Shown here in pieces: positions 31,637 through 37,929 of a DNA stretch of 55,414 nucleotides. Positions within the stretch are counted from its first letter, which is position 1. Every line of letters starts with the position of its first letter. Source of the stretch: a virus. The translations under genes were made by a program, and so were the position numbers. The DNA is taken from the IMG/VR virus record IMGVR_UViG_3300046616_000110, positions 1-55,414 of that record; one strand, 5' to 3'. The notes under the pieces are model-generated. The model was not told the DNA's origin and made no database searches. It was given only the letters and a program-made list of their open reading frames with translations.

Positions 31637-31963
31637 TTACGCTGCTGCTTCTGGTGCGATGAGGCCGAAGAAGTGCGCCAGAACGTCCCAGTGGCCCTGC
31701 ACGATCTTCAATCGCGCACGTGTCGCCACGACGTCAGGGTCCTGGCCGTAGCGATAGCCGGTCAGCGACTGGTACTTCTGGCTTCGCTTTTGCTCGAGCC
31801 TGACCTGGTGGATCATTTCGTCCTGCGCGAGCTGCGCGATGTGTTTCCTGACTGCGTTGACGGATAGGCCAGTCAAGCAGACGATCCGTTCGACCGTGAT
31901 GTCCGGACGCTTGCGGATTACCGCCAAAACTGCCTTGCGGCTCGGATGCATCTGGGGCTTCAT
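31637..31963 (-). CDS. Winged-helix DNA-binding protein
   Basis: The 108-residue protein has an HTH in its first 50 residues (RPDITVERIVCLTGLSVNAV, then RKHIAQLAQDEMIH). The rest is basic and helical. It is the third or fourth gene after the Cro-like gene, a place where lambdoid phages may carry CII-like or replication control proteins. Confidence 0.68.
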   Translation of the reverse strand: MKPQMHPSRKAVLAVIRKRPDITVERIVCLTGLSVNAVRKHIAQLAQDEMIHQVRLEQKRSQKYQSLTGYRYGQDPDVVATRARLKIVQGHWDVLAHFFGLIAPEAAA

Positions 31964-32148
31964 GGATCACTCCTGATTAATCTGTCGACGGCATCGCGAA
32001 ATGCTGCTTTCGCTTGCCAGTGCCTCGTGTTCGCGGTTTCTTTTTCCTCCCCGGTGGCGCACATCGCCGATTTTTCGGTCTGGCGTAACAACCGGGCGCA
32101 ACGCACTACTTTTCGCTCAAGAGCCATTCGGTTCTCCTCCTCTGTCAT
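31960..32148 (-). CDS. Small helical protein, unknown
   Basis: The 62-residue frame starts at 32148 behind GGGAGGG. An internal ATG at 32127 behind GGAGGAG is an equally good start. It is charged and helical (RKVVRCARLLRQTEKSAMCA). It overlaps the next gene. Confidence 0.6.
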   Translation of the reverse strand: MTEEENRMALERKVVRCARLLRQTEKSAMCATGEEKETANTRHWQAKAAFRDAVDRLIRSDP

Positions 32149-32170
32149 AACCCTCCCAAGTCATGTAGTA

Positions 32171-32194
32171 AGGAGCCCGCGCTATGACGGGCTC
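32171..32194. terminator. Hairpin, weak terminator in early operon
   Basis: GGAGCCCG and CGGGCTCC form an 8-bp stem with a loop of 8. The plus strand has CTCCTTTG after it and the minus strand only TTACT, so it is a weak terminator at best. By position it resembles lambda tR1 between the Cro-like gene block and the replication block. Confidence 0.45.
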
Positions 32195-32256
32195 CTTTGT
32201 CAGGTGGCCCCTGCGTTATCAGGGGCTAGCCACGCCATGCGTACAAAACATCCATC

Positions 32257-32514
32257 TCAAATCCTTGGTCTAACTGGAGCCACGCCGTAGTTCCACCTGG
32301 AGTTCGCCGTTGGTATGGCCCACTTCTGGCCAGAGTCTGGACATTTATCCGGACCGGCAGATTCGGTAGACTGGCGTTGTCGTATCCAATTCATCGCCAG
32401 ATCTCGCAGGAGTCTGCTATGTGACACCTCGGCGCTACCACAGGCGTCATTCAATGCCATCAGCTCGTCGGCGTTGAACAAAGCCTTCACAACAAAAGTT
32501 CTCGGGTTCTTCAT
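32257..32514 (-). CDS. Small protein downstream of Cro-like gene
   Basis: The 85-residue protein has a short compact N-terminal part (TFVVKALFNADELMALNDAC, SHSRLLRDLAMNWIRQR), which resembles small MobC/ribbon-helix proteins, and a disordered tail. AGGAG lies upstream. It holds the cII position of lambdoid maps but is not CII by sequence. Confidence 0.6.
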   Translation of the reverse strand: MKNPRTFVVKALFNADELMALNDACGSAEVSHSRLLRDLAMNWIRQRQSTESAGPDKCPDSGQKWAIPTANSRWNYGVAPVRPRI

Positions 32515-32632
32515 CGATCACTGCTCCTATGACGGACTACAAGGATTGGTGACTGCTACTACGGGTCCTGCTGCACTGCTGTTTTTTGGACGTTGCTTAA
32601 TTGCCGCTTGCGGCTATAGTGGTTCTTGGTAC

Positions 32633-32881
32633 TTAGTTGGTTCGGCTGGCTCGGGACTTCGATACGGACCTGATCTCAGGCCAGATGTCCATCCAGTCAG
32701 AACGGAGGTCGCGTCGCGTTACGGCGCCCTCCGTGTACTTCTCGATCAGCACACACCTTGCGGGTGAGATCGCGGCATCGCCAGCGGCCATCTGCGAAAG
32801 GAACGACGGTGACACTTCAAGTTGAGCAGCAAGCCGAGCCGACGAGCCACGCTCTGCACTTAGGTAATCGCGAAGCTTCAT
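32633..32881 (-). CDS. Cro / YdaS-like transcriptional regulator
   Basis: The 82-residue protein is a YdaS-type HTH: MKLRDYLSAERGSSARLAAQ, LEVSPSFLSQMAAG (recognition helix), then ISPARCVLIEKYTEGAVTRR with the WMDIWPE end typical of YdaS. It is divergent from the repressor gene, so it takes the Cro role at the lytic switch and is the first gene of the minus early operon. Confidence 0.9.
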   Translation of the reverse strand: MKLRDYLSAERGSSARLAAQLEVSPSFLSQMAAGDAAISPARCVLIEKYTEGAVTRRDLRSDWMDIWPEIRSVSKSRASRTN

Positions 32882-32911
32882 TTGGCCTCTCTAAAAGAAA
32901 TAACTTAACGT

Positions 32912-32929
32912 GTTTAGAGAACTCTAAAC
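32912..32929. promoter_or_regulatory. Repressor operator O1 over the minus early promoter
   Basis: A palindrome with exact 8-base arms, GTTTAGAG-AA-CTCTAAAC, overlaps the -10 of the minus promoter. It is probably bound by the CI-like or Cro-like protein. Confidence 0.75.
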
Positions 32930-32949
32930 CAGAGGGCGCGCAAAGTCAA
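32921..32949 (-). promoter_or_regulatory. Minus early promoter (PR-like)
   Basis: On the minus strand TTGACT (32949-32944) and TAGAGT (32926-32921) stand 17 bases apart, 40 bases before the Cro-like ATG. The -10 lies within operator O1, so repressor binding would block it. Confidence 0.72.
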
Positions 32950-32953
32950 GGAT

Positions 32954-32982
32954 TTGCTTGTTTAGGGAATTCTAATCAGAAT
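32954..32982 (+). promoter_or_regulatory. Repressor maintenance promoter (PRM-like), leaderless
   Basis: TTGCTT (32954-32959) and CAGAAT (32977-32982) are 17 bases apart. The expected start of RNA falls at or next to the repressor ATG at 32989, and no ribosome site is visible. Lambda cI mRNA from PRM is leaderless in the same way. Confidence 0.55.
32960..32977. promoter_or_regulatory. Repressor operator O2
   Basis: GTTTAGGGAATTCTAATC matches O1 at 15 of 18 positions and lies 48 bases away, inside the spacer of the repressor promoter. Confidence 0.65.
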
Positions 32983-32988
32983 ACGCGA

Positions 32989-33375
32989 ATGCAAATTGAA
33001 AACATCCGCCGCGCCAAACTTCGCCTGTGGTTTACTGGGCGCAGCATACCCCCCAAGGAAAAGAGCTACATCTCACAGCTCTTGAAGGAAGGTAACGCTT
33101 TCGGTGAGCGTACCGCGCGTCGCCTGGAAAAAGATTACGGGATGGGAGAGGGGTACTTGGATATGCCAGAAAACGATGAGCAGGACCACCGGCCGGCGCC
33201 TGAGAGTCAACAACATGTGCCCCAGCTGGTTGGCGCCCCGGACTATCTACTCCAGGCCATAAGGCTGCTTGAGTTATTTCACAGCGCCGATGATCGTGGC
33301 CGAGCCGACATGCTCAGGCTTGCCGAGACTTTGTGCGGGCCGAATAACTATCATATTGGAAGCAACAAGAGCTAG
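32989..33375 (+). CDS. CI-like phage repressor, short form without peptidase domain
   Basis: The 128-residue protein starts at 32989 (MQIENIRRAKLRLWFTGRSI). Residues 1-60 look like a lambda-repressor-type HTH (KSYISQLLKEGNAFGERTAR, RLEKDYGMGEGYLDMPE). The remaining 65 residues are a helical tail (PDYLLQAIRLLELFHSADDR) with no Ala-Gly cleavage site and no S24 Ser/Lys pair, so RecA-driven self-cleavage is not expected. It is divergent from the Cro-like gene with operators between. Its 3' end overlaps an antisense small gene by about 100 bases. Confidence 0.82.
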   Translation: MQIENIRRAKLRLWFTGRSIPPKEKSYISQLLKEGNAFGERTARRLEKDYGMGEGYLDMPENDEQDHRPAPESQQHVPQLVGAPDYLLQAIRLLELFHSADDRGRADMLRLAETLCGPNNYHIGSNKS

Positions 33376-33525
33376 GCGGCTCTCTGTTGCCTGACGCTTT
33401 TCTTGGCGCTTGTCCTGGCGTCGTGGGTGGGCTCGTGCTGCAGCTTCAGCCATCATCAAGTGTTCGGCCTGAGCACGGTCGTCCATTGCCTCAAACGCTG
33501 CCATCCATCGTTCAATTTTAGTCAT
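33274..33525 (-). CDS. Small protein antisense to the repressor 3' end
   Basis: The 83-residue frame starts MTKIERWMAAFEAMDDRAQA behind GGGGAGA and is convergent with the repressor gene. The first half is an acidic amphipathic helix, the second is basic. Translation or antisense transcription here could affect repressor levels. I am only fairly sure that it is a real gene. Confidence 0.5.
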   Translation of the reverse strand: MTKIERWMAAFEAMDDRAQAEHLMMAEAAARAHPRRQDKRQEKRQATESRLALVASNMIVIRPAQSLGKPEHVGSATIIGAVK

Positions 33526-33691
33526 GGTCTCCCCGCCCTAGTTCGCAACGAAAAACTAATGCTATCTAGACTTTAGCATTACCAAACGGAAAATAGGTGA
33601 TCAATTCTGCGCCTTCTCAACTCTTTCTTCGTAACAGGTTGTAAGTTCCGAGTGAAAAGAGTTGGTCGAGAGCGAATTTTCAAGCCAAATG

Positions 33692-33711
33692 TGGTGGCAG
33701 ATGTGCCACCA
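33692..33711. promoter_or_regulatory. Palindromic operator upstream of RHH gene
   Basis: TGGTGGCA-GATG-TGCCACCA is an exact inverted repeat 40 bases before the RHH gene. Arc-like proteins often repress their own gene from such sites. Confidence 0.6.
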
Positions 33712-33751
33712 AAACACAACACTTTACTTCTGTCTCGCGCACAATCGCGCG

Positions 33752-33976
33752 ATGAAGATTGCAAAAGATCAAGAACGCACTAAGAAGACTGTCCGCCTGC
33801 CTCCCGACCTCAGCGCGGAAATCGACCAGGAAGCCGAGGATCGCGGGGTTTCATCTAACGATGTGATTGTTGAGCGCCTCCGCTCCGCTCCGCTGGCCGG
33901 CGAAATCGCCAGGCTGTCGGCAGAGATTACGGAGATCAAAGCTATGATTCGCCAGCTCATCGCTTCCATTGGCTAG
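33752..33976 (+). CDS. Arc-like ribbon-helix-helix regulator
   Basis: The 74-residue protein starts at 33752 (MKIAKDQERTKKTVRLPPDL). The strand KKTVRLPP and helices SAEIDQEAEDRGVSSNDVIV form a ribbon-helix-helix fold. A C-terminal coiled coil (AGEIARLSAEITEIKAMIRQ) could give tetramers. P22 Arc represses the antirepressor gene in an immunity region, and this gene lies in the immunity region too. Palindromes at 33692 and 33734-33751 precede it. Confidence 0.82.
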   Translation: MKIAKDQERTKKTVRLPPDLSAEIDQEAEDRGVSSNDVIVERLRSAPLAGEIARLSAEITEIKAMIRQLIASIG

Positions 33977-34074
33977 ATTCTGACCTAATAACACCAGTAG
34001 ATACCTCAAGCTCAATATGGGCAGTTGGGCCCTTGGCACTAACTCGGGCGGTCGTCGCTTTTTCCTCCGACAAA

Positions 34075-34094
34075 TACTGTATATATGAACAGTA
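34075..34094. promoter_or_regulatory. LexA (SOS) box in the immunity region
   Basis: TACTGTATATATGAACAGTA has both conserved halves (TACTGT and ACAGTA) and the CTG-N10-CAG spacing of the LexA consensus, with an A+T-rich centre. No gene starts close downstream on either strand. Confidence 0.82.
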
Positions 34095-34129
34095 GTGTAC
34101 AGCATTCGGGCAATTTTTCAACGCAAATT

Positions 34130-34145
34130 GTTTAGAATCCTAAAC
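34130..34145. promoter_or_regulatory. Operator-like palindrome O3
   Basis: GTTTAG-AATC-CTAAAC has the same half-sites as O1 with a spacer shorter by 2. It lies downstream of the LexA box. Confidence 0.5.
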
Positions 34146-34236
34146 TATTAATTGCACTCGCCTGGTGCAGGTAACGTTGCAATACCGCACACTGTCTGAC
34201 CGTAATCATTACAACATAGAAAGGTGTTGCAAATTT

Positions 34237-34259
34237 AACCCGCTTCAGCGGGTTTTTTT
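34237..34259 (+). terminator. Intrinsic terminator before the plus early promoter
   Basis: AACCCGC-TTCA-GCGGGTT followed by five more T. It would stop any transcript that starts near the LexA box or the RHH gene before it reaches the early operon. Confidence 0.9.
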
Positions 34260-34288
34260 ACGTCTGTTGCAATCCACCCTAAATTTTT

Positions 34289-34304
34289 TCTAAACCTGTT
34301 TAGA
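34289..34304. promoter_or_regulatory. Operator-like palindrome O4
   Basis: TCTAAAC-CT-GTTTAGA is an inverted arrangement of the same half-sites, just upstream of the -35 of the plus early promoter. Confidence 0.5.
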
Positions 34305-34310
34305 TTTGAC

Positions 34311-34340
34311 TTGACGTTTAAGTTTAGCTTGAACTAAACT
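34311..34340 (+). promoter_or_regulatory. Plus early promoter (PL-like) with operator O5
   Basis: TTGACG (34311-34316) and TAAACT (34335-34340) are 18 bases apart. Operator O5, GTTTAG-CTTGAA-CTAAAC (34322-34339), fills the spacer and overlaps the -10, with the same half-sites and 6-base spacer as O1. Repressor at this site would silence the recombination operon. Confidence 0.72.
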
Positions 34341-34383
34341 GTATTCATCGACGACGCACCAACACAAGAAGGATTAGTAAGCC

Positions 34384-34527
34384 ATGAAAACGGTACTCGG
34401 ATACGTAGCCATGGTCATCCTGGCTTTCGTTCTCGCAGCAACGCTCGGCCTGGTGCTCGTCGAAGAGATCCACAAAGTCTTCCCGCTCATTGCCAACAAG
34501 CTGAACGACACACAACAGGGAGCTTGA
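34384..34527 (+). CDS. Small membrane protein, first gene of plus early operon
   Basis: The 47-residue protein begins MKTVLGYVAMVILAFVLAAT and has one membrane helix followed by an amphipathic tail. It is the first gene behind the early promoter, a place where phages put small host-takeover or Kil-like products. The role here is unknown. Confidence 0.6.
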   Translation: MKTVLGYVAMVILAFVLAATLGLVLVEEIHKVFPLIANKLNDTQQGA

Positions 34528-34529
34528 AA

Positions 34530-34667
34530 ATGCCTACGCCACAGCAAGTCAGGAATTGGATGCAGCAGCGCCAGGTGGAGAAGAAGCCGCCGCCGACGCC
34601 GGAACAGGTTCGCCAGGCTCTTGGCTGGCATCTGATCAGTGGTAAAGCGCCTGAGTGCGCACGTTGA
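34530..34667 (+). CDS. Small soluble protein
   Basis: The 45-residue protein begins MPTPQQVRNWMQQRQVEKKP, two bases after the upstream stop, with GGGAGCTTG before the start. It is Gln/Pro-rich. No family is recognised. Confidence 0.55.
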   Translation: MPTPQQVRNWMQQRQVEKKPPPTPEQVRQALGWHLISGKAPECAR

Positions 34668-34677
34668 GGAGGCTGCG

Positions 34678-34974
34678 ATGAAGCTTGGTTCGAAACTCCT
34701 GTATGCCGGCTACGACCACTACGGCGCCAAGTTGGACCTCTACGGTCTCCGCGCCAGTGAAGATGAAGGATACGTGGTCACCGATGTGATGCGCGCCGGG
34801 ACTTCGCTGAACCTGACTTACCTGTTCACCGACAAGTGCCTGGACGAGATGGGGTTCTGGCTGGATGCCGGGCTCCACGAAGAATACCTGCTGTCGATTC
34901 AAGAAGCAAAGGCCGAAATCGCCTTGCACGACAGGCAGATGGTGCAGCTCGATCACCAATGGAGGTCGCTTTGA
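34678..34974 (+). CDS. Phage protein of unknown function
   Basis: The 98-residue protein starts at 34678 (MKLGSKLLYAGYDHYGAKLD) behind GAGGAGG. A beta-rich first half is followed by an acidic helical half (YLLSIQEAKAEIALHDRQMV). It is co-translated with the next gene. Confidence 0.65.
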   Translation: MKLGSKLLYAGYDHYGAKLDLYGLRASEDEGYVVTDVMRAGTSLNLTYLFTDKCLDEMGFWLDAGLHEEYLLSIQEAKAEIALHDRQMVQLDHQWRSL

Positions 34975-35237
34975 TCTCCCGGCTTATCGGCGACAGCGCG
35001 CTGCGCCATGAGATTGATGACATGCGCCTGGGGCATCACCCTGCCCCGCAGTGGGAGCGCGATGCGAAGTACTGGATCCTCAACACGATCATCAAGTACA
35101 TGCCGCACAGCGACGAACTAAAGGACGAGGCATGGGCAGAACACAGAGCTTTGCGGCTGGATGCGCCAGCAAAGCCGTATCAGCGAAGAGTAAGTGTAGT
35201 GGCAGCTGAAGTGGCAGCAGCAGTGGTTGGTGAGTAG
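34971..35237 (+). CDS. Small phage protein with probable TTG start
   Basis: The frame has an ATG at 34959, but the GGAGG at 34962-34966 is best placed for the TTG at 34971, which overlaps the upstream stop. This gives 88 residues beginning with the ISRLIGDSALRHEIDDMRL stretch. It is helical with a basic C-terminal part. Function unknown. Confidence 0.55.
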   Translation: MISRLIGDSALRHEIDDMRLGHHPAPQWERDAKYWILNTIIKYMPHSDELKDEAWAEHRALRLDAPAKPYQRRVSVVAAEVAAAVVGE

Positions 35238-35508
35238 TTCTTGCTTTCGACCCAAGCCGGTAGTGGGGTAGATAACACCGGCAGGTGCATGCGTATGGGA
35301 AGCCTGATCCTCCTTGCCTCGCAAGGCTCTAGGGCGCGTGGTGCATCTGGCGGTCCGGAACTAGACGGACGTTATAAGAGAGTCGGCTGTGCTGCATGTG
35401 CTCATTCCGTGAGGCGTATGCGGCGGCTGTCACGGAGCGTACAGGGAAACCTGGGCAGCCGATTCTCTTGTAACCGATAGAGCGCAGTCCAACAAACAGG
35501 AGGCCAAC
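35238..35508 (+). other. Gene-free interval, early operon A
   Basis: No start codon with a fair ribosome site opens a convincing frame in these 271 bases. Almost the whole stretch can fold as RNA; see the structured element at 35256-35473. Confidence 0.6.
35256..35473 (+). ncRNA. Structured RNA element A with 18-bp closing stem
   Basis: Bases 35372-35389 (TTATAAGAGAGTCGGCTG) pair with 35456-35473 over 18 positions with two G-U pairs. Inside lie a 7-bp helix (TCCGTGA 35406-35412 with TCACGGA 35430-35436) and CAGG-GAAA-CCTG (35442-35453), a GNRA-capped hairpin, so a three-way junction is likely. Upstream hairpins are GCCGGT/ACCGGC (35256-35282), CCTTGC/GCAAGG (35312-35326) and GTCCG/CGGAC (35353-35370). 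It matches no RNA class that I know by eye. Confidence 0.55.
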
Positions 35509-35673
35509 ATGAATGTGAATGTGAACGTAACGATCAAGACCGAGAAGCAGTCACCCCAGCCGCACGACGTCGTATTCGAGGTCAAGATTTTGCCGCAGAC
35601 GGGCATGAGCTTGCCCGCGATGGGCCGGAGCATTGCGCAAAGCATCCAGCGTTCGGCCCGGCGCAACGCCTAA
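35509..35673 (+). CDS. Small protein between structured elements
   Basis: The 54-residue protein begins MNVNVNVTIKTEKQSPQPHD and ends in a basic helix (SIAQSIQRSARRNA). AGGAGG lies upstream. Its leader (GCGCAGTCCAACAAA) recurs before the next gene, which suggests a local duplication of the translation start. Confidence 0.65.
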   Translation: MNVNVNVTIKTEKQSPQPHDVVFEVKILPQTGMSLPAMGRSIAQSIQRSARRNA

Positions 35674-35713
35674 TTCGCCTTGGTGCGCAGTCCAACGAAT
35701 AAGGAGAGGAGAG

Positions 35714-36022
35714 ATGAATGTGACACCACAAGAAATGAAGTGGGAGCGCGACGGACGCACTGTGTACACGCTGATGCATCACGGCTGGAGCAAGGGCGAA
35801 GAACAGTTCAGGAATCGCTACTACTTCCAGGTGCAGTACGACCACTCGACGCTCACAGAGAAGGACGGTGAAGCGATGGCGGAAACGATTATCTCGGCAA
35901 TCGAGACGCGCACATGGTTTGTTTGGGCCATGAAGGAAATGCGTGCACGAATTTTGAACGGCGAGGACGTGCCTCTCGTTTTTGTGGAGGCGGCGCTGAT
36001 CGCAGCAGGTGAGCCAGTGTGA
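35714..36022 (+). CDS. Phage protein of unknown function
   Basis: The 102-residue protein starts at 35714 (MNVTPQEMKWERDGRTVYTL) behind AGGAGAGG. It has a beta-rich half (RNRYYFQVQYDHSTL) and a helical half (ETIISAIETRTWFVWAMKEM). The first residues and the leader repeat those of the gene before it. It lies directly ahead of structured element B. Confidence 0.65.
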   Translation: MNVTPQEMKWERDGRTVYTLMHHGWSKGEEQFRNRYYFQVQYDHSTLTEKDGEAMAETIISAIETRTWFVWAMKEMRARILNGEDVPLVFVEAALIAAGEPV

Positions 36023-36404
36023 CAGCAGCAGCCCAGCTTCGGGTAGCAACACGAGCCGGTGCGCTGCGACTCCGTAGAACTTCGTGGCTTGCCCTGATCT
36101 CGGGTCAGAACGTAGAGGGAGTGGAATCTCAAATGTCCCGCCGCCAGCGCGTTACAGGCCGCCTGACTGGTCGTAAGCCAGTCACCACAGAACCACTGAC
36201 TAGCCTCGGGTTTGACCGAGCCTGAGTCGAAAGCCTCTAGGGGACTGCCCTAGTCAGTGGCTCTGTGGTGGACCGCATGACCGGAGCTGTCTGGCTAGTA
36301 CCCAGACCGGAAGCGCGAGCGGGTAGTAAGGACCGCCGCCACTCACGAGAGAGCGAGGGTAACCCGGCTTGCCACACCTAACAACGATAGCGAGGAGCAG
36401 ACAA
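36023..36404 (+). other. Gene-free interval, early operon B
   Basis: These 382 bases hold no convincing coding frame, although the operon on both sides is tightly packed. The central part forms the structured element at 36164-36310. Confidence 0.6.
36164..36310 (+). ncRNA. Structured RNA element B with 21-bp closing stem
   Basis: Bases 36183-36203 pair with 36250-36270 over 21 positions with a single A-C mismatch. The arms include CCACTGACTAG and CTAGTCAGTGG. Within the loop are CTCGG-GTTTGA-CCGAG (36205-36220) and AGTC/GACT (36225-36246). Flanking hairpins are TGACTGG/CCAGTCA (36164-36184) and TCTGG/CCAGA closed by CCGG (36281-36310). It may be transcribed with the early operon or on its own. 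No known class was recognised. Confidence 0.6.
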
Positions 36405-36707
36405 ATGCAAACGAAGCACACCCCGGGACCATGGCACTTGTTGCTGACCCATGGCGCTGCATTTGAAATTGGCGACCACAGTGATCTGAACAAGGCAAAC
36501 ATTCTCTGCACGCGCTACGAGTGGGAAGAGCGCGCAGGCGAAATGTTGGCAAATGGTCGTCTGATGGCCGCTGCGCCGGACCTGCTGGAAGCCCTGCAGG
36601 CGATTCTGCCCGACGCAGTTGGCAACCACATCGGCGGGCCGGATACGCAAGCGCGCATCGACGCTGCCCGTGCCGCCATCACTAAGGCTACTAGGGGTGC
36701 CAAATGA
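36405..36707 (+). CDS. Phage PGPW-type hypothetical protein
   Basis: The 100-residue protein starts MQTKHTPGPWHLLLTHGAAF and has ANGRLMAAAPDLLEALQAIL. Both motifs are common in a large family of phage early proteins of unknown function. The start is supported by GAGGAGCAG upstream. Confidence 0.75.
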   Translation: MQTKHTPGPWHLLLTHGAAFEIGDHSDLNKANILCTRYEWEERAGEMLANGRLMAAAPDLLEALQAILPDAVGNHIGGPDTQARIDAARAAITKATRGAK

Positions 36708-36904
36708 TCGCCGCCCGCATCGCCCGCCGCCTGGTGCGCAAGATCACCAAACCCGCCGCCCTCTGGTGGACCACCTGCAAGATCCGCCGCGCACAGGCAG
36801 AGGTCGCCTACTTCGAGCGCTTGCTGCGTGGCCTGGTGCCGCAAGACTTGAAGCGCAACGTGGTCGACCTGATCGCCGAGCGTAACCGCATCCAGAACTG
36901 GTAA
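36704..36904 (+). CDS. Small basic helical protein
   Basis: The 66-residue protein overlaps the upstream stop as ATGA. It is rich in Arg (MIAARIARRLVRKITKPAAL), with a predicted amphipathic or membrane-surface helix, and ends in NRIQNW. Function unknown. Confidence 0.6.
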   Translation: MIAARIARRLVRKITKPAALWWTTCKIRRAQAEVAYFERLLRGLVPQDLKRNVVDLIAERNRIQNW

Positions 36905-36922
36905 CACACCAAAGGAGCAGTC

Positions 36923-37099
36923 ATGGGACTCAATCCGAACGCAATCAGCAAGAACATGAAATGCCGCAACTGGACATCCGAAGTCACCGCCGACGAGATT
37001 TTTGCCGCCAAAGTGAAGTTGATCGGTGCTGTGATCCTGATCCTGGCCGATGCCTTGGTTCTGACGCTGATTGGCTTTCCGAACCTTCCACCGCCGTGA
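36923..37099 (+). CDS. Small membrane protein
   Basis: The 58-residue protein (MGLNPNAISKNMKCRNWTSE) has one membrane helix near its C terminus (KLIGAVILILADALVLTLIG). AGGAG lies upstream. It is not recognised. Confidence 0.6.
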   Translation: MGLNPNAISKNMKCRNWTSEVTADEIFAAKVKLIGAVILILADALVLTLIGFPNLPPP

Positions 37100-37170
37100 T
37101 CTGCGCGGGCGTCTCGACCGAATATCGACAGTCAATCTACGCGGGCACAGTCTCCGCAGAAAGGCAAATC

Positions 37171-37929
37171 ATGAGCACTCAACTCGTAGTTCAGCAAGCC
37201 TCCAAACTCGCTGGCCTCTTCAACATTCCTGAGTCGAGCGACTTGGTAACGGTTCTCAAAGCCACTGCGTTCAAAGGTCAAGTCACGGACGCCCAAATGT
37301 CGGCGCTCCTGATCGTCGCGAACCAGTACCGCCTGAACCCCTGGACGAAAGAAATCTACGCTTTCCCCGACCAGAACAACGGCATCGTGCCGGTGGTAGG
37401 CGTCGACGGCTGGGCCCGCATTATCAACGAGAACCCGGCCTTCGACGGCATGGACTTCGCGCAGGACGACGAGTCCTGCACCTGCATCATCTATCGCAAG
37501 GACCGCAGCCACCCGATCAAGGTCACCGAGTACCTGAGTGAGTGTAAGCGCAGCGTGAAGCCTTGGCAGTCGCATCCCAAGAGGATGCTGCGCCACAAAG
37601 CCATGATCCAGTGCGCGCGCCTCGCGTTCGGCTACGTCGGCATCTTCGACCATGACGAGGCCGAGCGCATTGCAGAGGTCGAGGTCAACCCGCGTCCTGC
37701 CCGCCAAGGTGCCGCCGCAGTCGCCGAGCAGGCCATGACGGTCGAGTTCACCGAGGCAGACGAAAGGCTGGTCGCCGACCTGGAAGCGGTCGCCGATACC
37801 GGGCTGGCCGCGCTTGAGGAATCGTGGGGCCGCCTGACGAAAGAACAGCGCCGCACCCTAGCCTCGAAATTACCAGACTTGAAGAAGCGCGCTGCAAACG
37901 TTATCGATGCGGAGGTGCCAAATGCTTGA
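37171..37929 (+). CDS. bet: RecT/Bet single-strand annealing protein
   Basis: The 252-residue protein matches phage Bet (RecT family): TDAQMSALLIVANQYRLNPW, TKEIYAFPDQNNGIVPVVGV (the FPxxxGIxPxxGxDGW hallmark), and WQSHPKRMLRHKAMIQCARL with AFGYVGIFD. It anneals complementary single strands with the YqaJ exonuclease encoded next. Start at 37171. Confidence 0.95.
   Translation: MSTQLVVQQASKLAGLFNIPESSDLVTVLKATAFKGQVTDAQMSALLIVANQYRLNPWTKEIYAFPDQNNGIVPVVGVDGWARIINENPAFDGMDFAQDDESCTCIIYRKDRSHPIKVTEYLSECKRSVKPWQSHPKRMLRHKAMIQCARLAFGYVGIFDHDEAERIAEVEVNPRPARQGAAAVAEQAMTVEFTEADERLVADLEAVADTGLAALEESWGRLTKEQRRTLASKLPDLKKRAANVIDAEVPNA

Larger units (their letters stand above)
33977..34383 (+). other. 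Gene-free immunity stretch with SOS box, operators, terminator and early promoter
   Basis: No plausible gene is seen in these 407 bases. They hold a near-consensus LexA box, a GTTTAG/CTAAAC palindrome, a strong terminator and the plus early promoter with two operators. Between the LexA box and the terminator there are about 140 bases that could be a small RNA. Confidence 0.6.

Noticed and set aside
33851-34105. An 84-residue minus frame across the LexA box
   Set aside because: Its start lies within the box region without a ribosome site and it runs antisense to the RHH gene.
35238-36404. Group I or group II intron in the gene-free stretches
   Set aside because: No split gene on either side, and I could not place the conserved intron cores.
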